A DNA stretch of 19,727 nt, taken from assembly GCA_043808035.1 (NCBI GenBank), contig JAZDFH010000001.1:1-19727 (forward strand). The letters run 5' to 3'. Source of the stretch: JAZDFH01 sp043808035 (lineage in GTDB: Bacteria > Patescibacteriota > Minisyncoccia > UBA6257 > Colwellbacteraceae). The notes beneath the pieces were generated by a model. It did no database searches. It was not told the origin of the DNA and saw only the letters and a program-made list of their open reading frames with translations. Positions 1 to 6,846 of the stretch are shown in pieces; position 1 is the stretch's first letter; every line of letters starts with the position of its first letter. A program made the position numbers and the translations under genes.

Positions 1-855
1 CGCGCGGGAAGATGGGCAGAACGAAAAGTTCTAACCGCGGGGGCAAAACCGGAAGCGAAAAAACCAAGTTTTGCGCAAAAAGCAGGAACATGGGCAGCAA
101 ATACTCCTGGAGTACGGGCAGTAGGAGGGCTTGCTGTGGCAGGAGCAATTGATAAGAGGATATCAACATATAAATCACAAGCGGAAGAAAAACAAAAGAG
201 CTTTACAAGTCTCCGAGATGATACATTACTTGCAAAAGCAAATGCTGCGGGTATTGGATGGAAAAAAGACGCACCTCAAGCAATTGGTGCTAATACAGCG
301 GCACAAGCTGCCTTTGCAAACGAGCTTGCGAAGAGAAATCTTACAGATAAGATAGATCCTCAAAAACTTGAAGCATTTGTCACTGCAGCAGGTAAGATGG
401 GGCACACTGATGACATTTTAAAAAATAGGCCTGATCTTGCTCCATTACTCGGTAAAAAAATAGAAGACACTGTCAAAAAAATTGGGAAAGATGATATTCC
501 AAAAGTATCAAAAGTAGCTTTAAGCAACCCTGAAGTCGTTGCGCATTTTTCTGATTCCCAACTAAAAACACTTGGAGAAAAAGGAAAGGGAGAAAACTTT
601 CAAGTTTTTCAAACAACACTTGCAACCGCTGTTAATAATGATGAACTAATGAAAAAGTTATCTGAATCACACAGAGATCTAAAAAAACTCCAAACACAAA
701 TTAAAGATTCTTCTGGCGAAGTAAAAAACAAATTATCGCAAGAAAAAACAAACCTGATAGATAAAATAGATAAAGATACAAATAAACTTTCTGATACTCA
801 GAAAAAAATCGTAAAAAACTTTAATAAAATTCAGGAAAATCCTAACTTCTCATAA
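1..855 (+). CDS. 3' part of a large Lys/Ala-rich protein, possibly VirB6/TrbL-like tail
   Basis: The reading frame is open from the first base of the window, so this is the last 284 codons of a longer gene; the GTG at 136 is only an internal codon. The visible part has no membrane segment. It starts with an Ala/Gly-rich stretch (AANTPGVRAVGGLAVAGAID, about residues 36-55), continues with mixed helical segments, and ends in a strongly charged region (about residues 205-284) full of Lys, Asp and Gln with coiled-coil character. Long soluble tails of this kind follow the transmembrane part of VirB6/TrbL-like type IV secretion proteins in Patescibacteria. That assignment is an inference from style and position, because the membrane domain would lie upstream of the window. 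It is followed after 8 nt by the disordered 600-residue gene, which suggests one transcript. Confidence 0.6.
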   Translation, partial: RAGRWAERKVLTAGAKPEAKKPSFAQKAGTWAANTPGVRAVGGLAVAGAIDKRISTYKSQAEEKQKSFTSLRDDTLLAKANAAGIGWKKDAPQAIGANTAAQAAFANELAKRNLTDKIDPQKLEAFVTAAGKMGHTDDILKNRPDLAPLLGKKIEDTVKKIGKDDIPKVSKVALSNPEVVAHFSDSQLKTLGEKGKGENFQVFQTTLATAVNNDELMKKLSESHRDLKKLQTQIKDSSGEVKNKLSQEKTNLIDKIDKDTNKLSDTQKKIVKNFNKIQENPNFS

Positions 856-863
856 CATACGCC

Positions 864-2666
864 ATGAAGGATCTTTCTCAATTGCCACAAAATATTCTGG
901 ATTTGTTTGAATCCGATGATGTTATCGGAACTATTGCGCTTGCAAATGACTCTTTAAACGTTGCAGAGACCGAACGTTTTATTATTCCCCGCGCATTGCG
1001 TGATATTGAAACTGGAATACTACACCCGAATAATTTGCAAGAACGATTGCGTGAGAACTTTCCAAATGTTCAAGACGACAAAATTACAGAAATAGTTGAT
1101 TATCTTAATAAAAAAATCATCCAACCTGTACTCAATGATCTCGCAACCATTCACGAATACGAAATCGACTCAACTATCCCTACAGAAAAAATAATCAACA
1201 CCTCCGAGGCAGAACCCTTAAAAGATCCGCTTGATCCAAACAATACATTACGCGTTCCGTTTACTGAACAAAATAGCGAAGGAGGGAAACCTTCTCCTAT
1301 AGAGAATATTTCAGAAGAAAGTCAAAATACGCCTACAGAATCAGTATTTCAGGTAGACACAGTGCCTCAAGAAACTGATACTATCAGTGAAAGAATAGAA
1401 AAAAATCTCACTCCGTCCGAACCATTCATACTCAAAGATCCACTCGAAACACCATCGGAACACGCAACCGTTCCCACAATCGAATTACCTACCGTTGAAA
1501 ATATTATTTCCAACCCACCCGCCCCACTGCCTCCTATCATGGATATTGATACTTCACAAAAAGAGCCGGTATCATCAAAAAAACCTCGTCTATTCAAAAA
1601 TTTAGCATCAATATTTTCTTCTCGTAATAAAAATCCTCTTATAGAAGAACAAACCACTGAACCTTCTCTCAACGAAGCTGCAGGTAATGAATCCGTTGAA
1701 TATGTTAATTATAACTCTGCTGAAGTTGTTCCGAATAAAATAGTTGAATCCATAGGTGACAAGTTTACAGGATCCACGAGCGGTGAATCTTCCGAATCAA
1801 CTCGTGATGAGTTTACTGAACCTACTGATTTTATTCTTTCCGAGTCTGGACAAGAAACTATCGACACAACTCCATTAGACACGGTTGATACTCTCCCCCC
1901 TAAACCATTCATAGAAAACGAATCTATGGCTATTTCATCGGAACAACCAACCATGATCGCTAATGAAAAAACAGCCGAAGACATATTAATGGGCGATACG
2001 ATTAACCTTTCTGAAACAAATCCGGAAATAGAAACACCGACCATTATTACCGTTTCCGCCACCCAAAGAGAAAGATCTGTTTATTCTGAAGTCCCGGCTC
2101 AAATATCTAAAGAACAAAACATTTATCCAACCAAGCTCATCAAAGACGACAATCTCGAAAATTATACTCATTCTGAACCCAAAGAGAAAAAACCGCCCGA
2201 AATATTGATGCCTTCTTTTATCAAAAATACAGGAGAAGAAAAGATTCAACAGGCACGACCATTCATCTTGCACGAAGAGAAAGAAGACGAACAGATGGCA
2301 CAACCTTCATTTACAAGCTACGATACGATTAAACCGTCTTTTTATCGACCTTCGTTTGCAGAAACAACGCCTGTACCGACCAGACCCGTATCGGCACGAT
2401 TGGAATTTGGCGATGATCAAACACCTGAAAGTACACCCGTGACGCCCACTACTACAGAGAAATCTAAACCTCGCGTTATTCACTACTCAAGTTTAAAAAC
2501 AGAAAATCCTTTCGGTAACCAGTTCGAAAATAATGAGTCAACCACACCACAACAACAAATACATCCGAACAATATCGTTGACTTGCGTGAAAATAATCAA
2601 ACCCTTGAAGCAACGTCGGATATCCATCCAAACAATATTGTTAACCTGAAAGATATACCAAAATAG
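864..2666 (+). CDS. Large acidic, mostly disordered protein with repeated HPNN and PFIL motifs
   Basis: This 600-residue product matches no family I recognise. Residues 1-100 look folded and helical, with Leu-rich segments (LPQNILDLFESDDVIG) and a GILHPNNLQE motif at 51-60. Residues 101-550 are rich in Ser, Thr, Pro and Glu and look intrinsically disordered. Short motifs recur in that region: EPLKDPLDP near 117, EPFILKDPLE near 186 and RPFILHEEK near 470. The C-terminus holds a near-duplicate, IHPNNIVDLRE and IHPNNIVNLKD, 21 residues apart. There is no signal peptide or membrane segment. The gene lies 8 nt after the preceding gene and has no Shine-Dalgarno sequence, so coupled translation is likely. 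The layout suggests a scaffold or partner protein of the upstream (possibly secretion-related) protein; this is inference. Confidence 0.8.
   Translation: MKDLSQLPQNILDLFESDDVIGTIALANDSLNVAETERFIIPRALRDIETGILHPNNLQERLRENFPNVQDDKITEIVDYLNKKIIQPVLNDLATIHEYEIDSTIPTEKIINTSEAEPLKDPLDPNNTLRVPFTEQNSEGGKPSPIENISEESQNTPTESVFQVDTVPQETDTISERIEKNLTPSEPFILKDPLETPSEHATVPTIELPTVENIISNPPAPLPPIMDIDTSQKEPVSSKKPRLFKNLASIFSSRNKNPLIEEQTTEPSLNEAAGNESVEYVNYNSAEVVPNKIVESIGDKFTGSTSGESSESTRDEFTEPTDFILSESGQETIDTTPLDTVDTLPPKPFIENESMAISSEQPTMIANEKTAEDILMGDTINLSETNPEIETPTIITVSATQRERSVYSEVPAQISKEQNIYPTKLIKDDNLENYTHSEPKEKKPPEILMPSFIKNTGEEKIQQARPFILHEEKEDEQMAQPSFTSYDTIKPSFYRPSFAETTPVPTRPVSARLEFGDDQTPESTPVTPTTTEKSKPRVIHYSSLKTENPFGNQFENNESTTPQQQIHPNNIVDLRENNQTLEATSDIHPNNIVNLKDIPK
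2556..2657 (+). repeat. Tandem C-terminal HPNNIV coding repeat
   Basis: Two 13-codon units, at 2556-2594 and 2619-2657, encode QIHPNNIVDLREN and DIHPNNIVNLKDI. The codons differ between copies (for example ccgaacaat versus ccaaacaat) while the peptide is kept, which suggests the motif is under selection. A third HPNN occurs near residue 54 of the same protein. Confidence 0.7.
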
Positions 2667-2677
2667 AAATATTACGG

Positions 2678-2686
2678 TGCTATAAT
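2678..2686 (+). promoter_or_regulatory. Extended -10 promoter candidate
   Basis: TGCTATAAT is a perfect extended -10 element (TGnTATAAT). No convincing -35 hexamer is present at the usual distance. It lies just after the stop of the 600-residue gene and about 100 nt before the next start codon, so it would give a long leader. Confidence 0.45.
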
Positions 2687-2740
2687 ACAGCGAATACACC
2701 ACATCTTTAAATACGTATAGCCATTTATCAAAAGATAATT

Positions 2741-2758
2741 TTACTTTCTGGAAAGTAA
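2741..2758. repeat. Inverted repeat in leader, operator-like
   Basis: TTACTTTC and GAAAGTAA form a perfect 8-bp inverted repeat separated by TG. It lies 29 bp before the start codon at 2788 and downstream of the extended -10 at 2678. With only two bases between the arms it cannot make a stable RNA hairpin loop, so a dimeric protein-binding site is the better reading. Confidence 0.4.
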
Positions 2759-2787
2759 TTCAATTCTAATGAGACAAACATACAAAT

Positions 2788-3057
2788 ATGTTGTCATTAT
2801 CCAAACAGAAAATTCAACCCTTACAGGTGGCAGAAACAATAGGGAAGGACACGGGTTTTAGAGTTCTTACCACGACAATCAGCGAAGCGCGGGCGGAAAA
2901 TCTGCGACGGGCGGTTAAAGAAGCTAACGGCGTTAAAATGGGAAACAACATGTTTTATTTTGCCTGCGCGAAAAATATTGATTTTGCCAATCCTGAAAGC
3001 GTTTTAAAACCGATCTGGCGGACACCGGCAGGGGATGAGTACCGCAGTATCGAATAG
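2788..3057 (+). CDS. Small hypothetical protein
   Basis: This 89-residue product is not recognised. It has no membrane segment, signal peptide or Cys motif. The middle (ISEARAENLRRAVKEANGVK) looks like an amphipathic helix, followed by a short hydrophobic stretch (NNMFYFACAKNIDF). The gene is noticeably richer in G and C than its neighbours, with codons such as gcg, cgg and ggc clustered between 2880 and 3030, which may indicate transfer from another genome. The ATG at 2788 has no Shine-Dalgarno sequence. The open frame and the upstream promoter-like element support a real gene, but no function can be proposed. Confidence 0.5.
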   Translation: MLSLSKQKIQPLQVAETIGKDTGFRVLTTTISEARAENLRRAVKEANGVKMGNNMFYFACAKNIDFANPESVLKPIWRTPAGDEYRSIE

Positions 3058-3147
3058 AGGGATTAAGCCCTGTTTGGCAGTCGTCGCGAGAAGAGAGGTC
3101 GCAACACATACTTGAATAAATTTTTATTTTGTAAATACAATAAAGAT

Positions 3148-3561
3148 ATGACAAAGAGAAAAGAAAGAATAATTTTAATTCTTGGCATAACCGCAGTAAG
3201 CGTAGGAATTTTTTACTTTGTAAATTATTATTTTTTAACAAAATTACCGGTGTTAGTGCGGTTTAACGACGGGGTTACTAAAGAAGAAGCAGTGCAGATA
3301 ATCGCTAAATATGACAAAACTATACTTACTCGCGATCCTCAAGAATATAACAATCCCTTTTTTAGTTTTTCAAAACCATTTGAAAGAGGACATATTATTC
3401 AATTTGAAAAAATAAGAGCTTATACAAATTTTTTAAAGGGGAAAATTGAAAAAGAGAAAAATGTAAATAAAGTTCTGATCTTAAGGCACTCTTATGAGTT
3501 TGCTCATGACTATAAGGATTATTTCGAGGAACTTCCTCAAAAATTTTTAAATCCTGAATAA
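3148..3561 (+). CDS. Single-pass membrane protein, possible I9-like fold
   Basis: The ATG at 3148 gives 137 residues: a basic N-terminus (MTKRKER), one hydrophobic span at about residues 8-30, then a soluble domain predicted to face outside (positive-inside rule). The first 25 residues of that domain (LVRFNDGVTKEEAVQIIAKY) have the pattern of the small ferredoxin-like propeptide/inhibitor I9 domains found before subtilases. That likeness is weak and no protease gene is nearby. An upstream TTG at 3112 would add 12 residues but places a charged tail before the span, so 3148 is preferred. A 13-bp hairpin follows the stop directly. Confidence 0.6.
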   Translation: MTKRKERIILILGITAVSVGIFYFVNYYFLTKLPVLVRFNDGVTKEEAVQIIAKYDKTILTRDPQEYNNPFFSFSKPFERGHIIQFEKIRAYTNFLKGKIEKEKNVNKVLILRHSYEFAHDYKDYFEELPQKFLNPE

Positions 3562-3596
3562 AAGATTAGATAAAATTCATTTTTTTATTTAATCTT
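3562..3596 (+). terminator. Weak terminator-like hairpin
   Basis: Arms 3562-3574 and 3584-3596 pair over 13 bp with one G-U and a 9-nt T-rich loop. It begins at the stop codon of the membrane protein gene. No U-tract follows, so it may stabilise the 3' end and not terminate efficiently. Confidence 0.4.
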
Positions 3597-3603
3597 ATAG
3601 ATT

Positions 3604-3663
3604 AAATACGCAAACTTTATAAAGTTTGCGTATTTTGACTAACTTTATAAAGTTTGCTAAAAT
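3604..3663 (+). promoter_or_regulatory. Fic promoter with 32-bp palindrome and repeated core operator
   Basis: A -35 TTGACT (3635-3640) and -10 TAAAAT (3658-3663) are separated by exactly 17 bp. A perfect 32-bp palindrome covers 3604-3635 and touches the -35. Its 14-bp core AACTTTATAAAGTT (3613-3626) recurs at 3641-3654 inside the spacer, with the centres 28 bp apart. Both copies are followed by TGC. A dimeric protein bound at the second core would block RNA polymerase. The obvious candidate is the HTH-bearing Fic protein encoded 20 bp downstream. Transcription would start near 3670, giving a leader of about 14 nt without a Shine-Dalgarno sequence. Confidence 0.75.
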
Positions 3664-3683
3664 AGTTGTGTAAATAAAAATAT

Positions 3684-4610
3684 ATGACTATCCGCCAAAA
3701 ATTAGAAATTATCCAAAAAAGCACGGGGCTTACCCAAACCAAATTGGCCGAAAAATTCGGCGTGTCTTTTGTCGCGTTTAATAGTTGGTGGACAGGTAAA
3801 GCTACGCCAAGACCTAAAATCCAAAAAGCCATAGATGAATTATTTTTAGAAGTAACGGGGCAAAAAATAATTCCTGTAGATGAACTTACTGCCAAAAAAC
3901 AGATATTACTTCAAAAAGCGAAGAAATATAAAAATACTGCTGTTGAAATTTTAAATAATCCGGACATCCGTGATCGGTTTATCCTAAAACTCACTTATCA
4001 TAGCAATAAAATTGAAGGGAGCACATTAACCGAGCCTGATACCGCGGCCATTCTTTTTGATAATGCGGCGCTTCCTAATAAAAGTCTAACGGAACAACTG
4101 GAAGCTAAAAATCATCAAACCGCCTTAAATTACTTATTAGATTATATTGCGCAAAAAGGGAGAATTGATCAAAAGCTGGTTTTAAAGCTTCATAGCGTTC
4201 TCATGAATGGTGTTCGTCCTGACGCAGGATTATATCGTAATCATGCCGTAAGGATTTTAGGGGTTAATTTACCGACCGCCAATTATTTAAAAATATCGGA
4301 ACTAATGCTGGAGATTATCACGCAAGCAACTCAAACGACAAAAGATATAATTAGCTTATCATCTAAAATCCATAGTCGGTTTGAACAAATACACCCATTC
4401 TCAGACGGCAATGGGCGTGTTGGCCGATTACTTTTAAACGCAATGCTTTTAAAAGCCAATTTTACTCCGGCTGTGATTCACCAAGAACAGAAGAGGTTTT
4501 ATTACGCCTATCTTTTTAAAGCTCAAACTACAAACGATCAAAGTCAGCTGGAAAATTTTTTATGCGAGGCTATTATGGATGGCTTTAAAATTTTGGAAAG
4601 AAAGAGGTAA
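3684..4610 (+). CDS. Fic family protein with N-terminal HTH
   Basis: This 308-residue protein starts with an XRE-like helix-turn-helix at about residues 5-50 (TGLTQTKLAEKFGVSFVAFN), then a Fic domain. The catalytic motif HPFSDGNGRVGR (237-248) is complete: His237, the acidic Asp241 and both Arg residues are present. Such enzymes usually transfer AMP from ATP to a hydroxyl side chain of a target protein. The motif SNKIEG (107-112) fits the [S/T]xxxE[G/N] inhibitory helix, and its position before the Fic core makes this a class II, self-inhibited enzyme. The LYRNHAVRILG segment (183-193) is also family-typical. The palindromic promoter suggests autorepression through the HTH domain. Target and modification are unknown. 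The neighbour at 4729 is a second Fic gene of different architecture. Confidence 0.9.
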   Translation: MTIRQKLEIIQKSTGLTQTKLAEKFGVSFVAFNSWWTGKATPRPKIQKAIDELFLEVTGQKIIPVDELTAKKQILLQKAKKYKNTAVEILNNPDIRDRFILKLTYHSNKIEGSTLTEPDTAAILFDNAALPNKSLTEQLEAKNHQTALNYLLDYIAQKGRIDQKLVLKLHSVLMNGVRPDAGLYRNHAVRILGVNLPTANYLKISELMLEIITQATQTTKDIISLSSKIHSRFEQIHPFSDGNGRVGRLLLNAMLLKANFTPAVIHQEQKRFYYAYLFKAQTTNDQSQLENFLCEAIMDGFKILERKR

Positions 4611-4616
4611 TTTTTT

Positions 4617-4642
4617 CTACACACTTCTATACAAGTGTGTAG
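4617..4642. repeat. Perfect 10-bp inverted repeat between the Fic genes
   Basis: CTACACACTT and AAGTGTGTAG form a perfect stem with a 6-nt loop, 6 nt after the first Fic stop codon. The T-run lies before the stem and not after it, so it is not a standard terminator for the + strand. It may be a weak terminator, an RNA 3'-end stabiliser, or another operator for the downstream promoter, whose -35 starts 30 bp further on. Confidence 0.5.
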
Positions 4643-4671
4643 TAGATTGTGACAGATAAAGAATAGAAGGA

Positions 4672-4714
4672 TTGACATTCGTCTAATATTCGTCTATCAT
4701 TTGTCTATAAGGAG
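4672..4714 (+). promoter_or_regulatory. Promoter of second Fic gene with three phased direct repeats
   Basis: The -35 TTGACA (4672-4677) and -10 TATCAT (4695-4700) are 17 bp apart, close to consensus. Three copies of ATTyGTCTA lie at 4677-4685, 4688-4696 and 4699-4707, with starts exactly 11 bp apart, so they face the same side of the helix. They cover the spacer, the -10 and the start-site region, as expected for a repressor site. An AAGGAG sequence at 4709-4714 precedes the ATG by 14 nt, which is farther than usual for a ribosome binding site. Confidence 0.75.
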
Positions 4715-4728
4715 TTAACTATTTTTTT

Positions 4729-5757
4729 ATGTTTAATCCTAAATATACAATCACAAATAAACTGCTTAGCAATATTAAACGAATTGTTGAAATCGTGACT
4801 GATCTTAATAGCCGTAGTTTTCCAAAGGTAGTGCTTCACGAAATGGAGCGGCGGGCAAGGGAAGTATCGGCCTTTTCTTCTACCAGCATTGAAGGCAACC
4901 CTTTGCCGCTAACTGATGTAAAAAGGATTTTAAAAAATCGACCGGAGCATATCCGCGATAGCGAGAGGGAAGTATTAAACTATAATAAAGCGTTAGTGGA
5001 ATTAGATGGTTTAATAAAAAGCGGCAATGTTATTTTTGAATTGTCGTTGATTTTAAAAATTCAAAAAATCGTTACCGAAAGGATTATCGCAAAATACCGT
5101 TCTGGCCGTATCAGAAAGGAAGCGGTATTTGTAAATAACCCTAGCACCCGACAGACTGTTTACTTACCACCTGATCATGCGGATGTGCAGGCGTTAATGA
5201 AAGAATTGTTAGAATATTTAAAAAAAAATTCTCAAACAACCGATCCTTTAATTTTGGCTGGCATTTTTCATAAGCAGTTCGTAATTATCCATCCTTTTAT
5301 AGACGGCAATGGACGAACCGCGAGACTGTCCACTAAAATACTGCTTGCAAAGATGGGGCTTAATACTTTTAACCTTTTCAGTTTTGAAAATTACTATAAT
5401 CAGAATGTTACAAAATATTTCAGCGAGGTAGGAATGATCGGCAATTTTTATGACCTGAAAGACAAAATAGATTTTACCCCTTGGCTTGAATATTTCACCT
5501 ACGGCATAATCGATGAATTATTAAGAGTAAAAAAAGAATTAGAAAAAGAAACCATCTCTCCAGACGCAGCCATACAAGCACATCACCAAAAAATAATAGA
5601 CTACATAAAAGAAAAAGGATATATAACAGACAAAGAATATTCAAAATTAACCAATCGAGCAAAACCGACCAGAAATCTTGATTTTAATAAATTGATTGAT
5701 CTGGGGATTATTGCAAGGATAGGTAAAGGCAGGGCGACTTACTATAAATTAAAGTAA
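4729..5757 (+). CDS. Fic family protein with C-terminal winged helix
   Basis: This 342-residue protein has the Fic_N-Fic-winged-helix layout known from stand-alone bacterial Fic AMPylators. The inhibitory motif STSIEG (51-56) fits [S/T]xxxE[G/N] and lies N-terminal to the core (class II). The catalytic motif HPFIDGNGRTAR (188-199) is complete, with His188, Asp192, Arg196 and Arg199. The flap region NPSTRQTVYLPPD (137-149) is typical of the family. Residues 286-342 form a probable winged helix (IDYIKEKGYITDKEYSKLTN, then LIDLGIIARIGKGRATYYKL). Its own promoter carries three phased repeats, so the protein may repress itself through the winged helix. No separate antitoxin gene is adjacent. Targets are unknown. 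It is too divergent from the first Fic protein to be a recent duplicate. Confidence 0.92.
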   Translation: MFNPKYTITNKLLSNIKRIVEIVTDLNSRSFPKVVLHEMERRAREVSAFSSTSIEGNPLPLTDVKRILKNRPEHIRDSEREVLNYNKALVELDGLIKSGNVIFELSLILKIQKIVTERIIAKYRSGRIRKEAVFVNNPSTRQTVYLPPDHADVQALMKELLEYLKKNSQTTDPLILAGIFHKQFVIIHPFIDGNGRTARLSTKILLAKMGLNTFNLFSFENYYNQNVTKYFSEVGMIGNFYDLKDKIDFTPWLEYFTYGIIDELLRVKKELEKETISPDAAIQAHHQKIIDYIKEKGYITDKEYSKLTNRAKPTRNLDFNKLIDLGIIARIGKGRATYYKLK

Positions 5758-5802
5758 AGTCTTCAAAATTGAGAATAGAGGATTGCATACTTTTGTAAAT
5801 TT

Positions 5803-6315
5803 ATGAATGAAGCAAATATGAGCATAAAAAATTTGATTTTTGTAGATTGTGAAGCGAATGGCAAGTGTCCAAGTTTGGGGAAGCTTACGGAATTTGGCGC
5901 GGTTGCGTATCCGTCAAAAGCGAGTTTTCATGGAGTTTTGGTGGAAAGAAAAATATCGGAAAAAGATCCGCGATTTAAAGTTGCGACAGGAAAAACATTT
6001 AACGAAAAAGAAGTTTTCGAGAAGTTTGAAAAATGGATTTTGAAAGCGACAAAATATGAACGGCCAATTTTTGTGAGTGACAATCCCGCTTTCGACTGGC
6101 AATGGATTAACGATAGCTTTTGGCGAACTTTAGGTAGAAATCCTTTCGGACATTCTGCGAGAAGGATTAGCGATTTTTACGCTGGACTTATTGGAGATTT
6201 TACGGATTCACAGTCATGGAAAAAGCTCCGCGTGACGAAACATGATCATAATCCAGTTAATGATGCCATGGGAAATATTGAGGCTTTTGAGAGATTATTA
6301 AAAGGAGAAAGATAG
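5803..6315 (+). CDS. DEDDh-family 3'-5' exonuclease
   Basis: The 170-residue product is about the size of a single exonuclease domain of the DnaQ/RNase T type. Motif I is VDCEANG (Asp15 and Glu17), motif II includes SDNPAFDW (Asp93 or Asp98), and motif III is HNPVNDAMGN with His149 and Asp154 in the HxxxxD spacing of the DEDDh class. These residues bind the two metal ions that cleave nucleotides from 3' ends. Whether the substrate is RNA or DNA cannot be told. An alternative start is the ATG at 5818 (MSIKN), which fits the beginning of the first beta strand better. It lies 45 nt after the Fic gene on the same strand and may be cotranscribed or have its own weak promoter. Confidence 0.85.
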   Translation: MNEANMSIKNLIFVDCEANGKCPSLGKLTEFGAVAYPSKASFHGVLVERKISEKDPRFKVATGKTFNEKEVFEKFEKWILKATKYERPIFVSDNPAFDWQWINDSFWRTLGRNPFGHSARRISDFYAGLIGDFTDSQSWKKLRVTKHDHNPVNDAMGNIEAFERLLKGER

Positions 6316-6464
6316 AATATAGTCTTATGGTTTTTTAATAACATATGCGGCATCTGGAAGATTTTATCGCCTCTATACCGGTTTTTTTATTTATCAAAAT
6401 GATAGTATGTAATCAGTTCTTTCTAAAAGCAGAGAAATAAAGCGGCGTGGGAGTGAGGTGCTCG

Positions 6465-6668
6465 ATGAAAAGCAATACTTACAAAAAGAAGATTACCGAA
6501 TATTGGAAGGAGGATGGATTTTATGAGTGCAAACTACATAAAGGAGTTTTTGCTTTAATAGATCCGGAACAAGAAGACCATGCTTTTTGTCCGGCATGCG
6601 AGGTAGAAATTTTTTACGAATTGCACAGGCATTTTAATTTTAGACCTAATTTTAAAAAAGCTGCTTAA
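6465..6668 (+). CDS. Small Cys/His protein, possible zinc-binding
   Basis: The ATG at 6465 gives 67 residues and is preceded by GAGGTG at 6455-6460, a usable Shine-Dalgarno sequence 4 nt upstream. A GTG at 6447 in the same frame would add six residues but has no such site. The protein contains ECKLH near residue 21 and CPAC near residue 43, so two Cys/His pairs could hold one zinc ion, with an Asp/Glu-rich loop between them (LIDPEQEDHAF). No family is recognised. It is followed 12 nt later by a strong terminator, which ends the transcription unit. Confidence 0.65.
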   Translation: MKSNTYKKKITEYWKEDGFYECKLHKGVFALIDPEQEDHAFCPACEVEIFYELHRHFNFRPNFKKAA

Positions 6669-6680
6669 ATTCTTTGTTTA

Positions 6681-6724
6681 AGAGATGAGGACTTCTCCCC
6701 CCCCCTCATCTCTTTGTTTTTTTT
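6681..6724 (+). terminator. Strong intrinsic terminator
   Basis: AGAGATGAGG (6681-6690) pairs perfectly with CCTCATCTCT (6704-6713), with a 13-nt loop that includes most of a run of nine C. TTGTTTTTTTT follows. It closes the unit that ends with the small Cys/His protein. Confidence 0.85.
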
Positions 6725-6846
6725 ATTACCGTATAGTAAGAAAAATGAATTTAATTATAACATCGGCAAACGTCAAAAATGAATCGAACGAATTTTTGGC
6801 ATTCTATGTTTATTGTTTTTGGAGTTATGTATATAAATACAAGTTG

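Noticed and set aside
1367..2303. Three minus-strand open frames inside the 600-residue gene
   Set aside because: They are antisense shadows of a Ser/Thr/Pro-rich coding sequence, without start signals.
3604..3635. 32-bp palindrome as a transcription terminator of the upstream gene
   Set aside because: The T-run after it is only TTTT broken by GACT, which is the -35 element of the Fic promoter. The same core recurs in the spacer, so an operator is the better explanation.
4677..4707. Possible small CRISPR-like array of three repeats
   Set aside because: The repeats are 9 bp with 2-bp gaps and sit inside a promoter. There are no spacers of CRISPR size and no cas genes in the window.
6345..6440. 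31-codon open frame starting MRHLEDFIAS
   Set aside because: No ribosome binding site or promoter, and too short to support without homologues.
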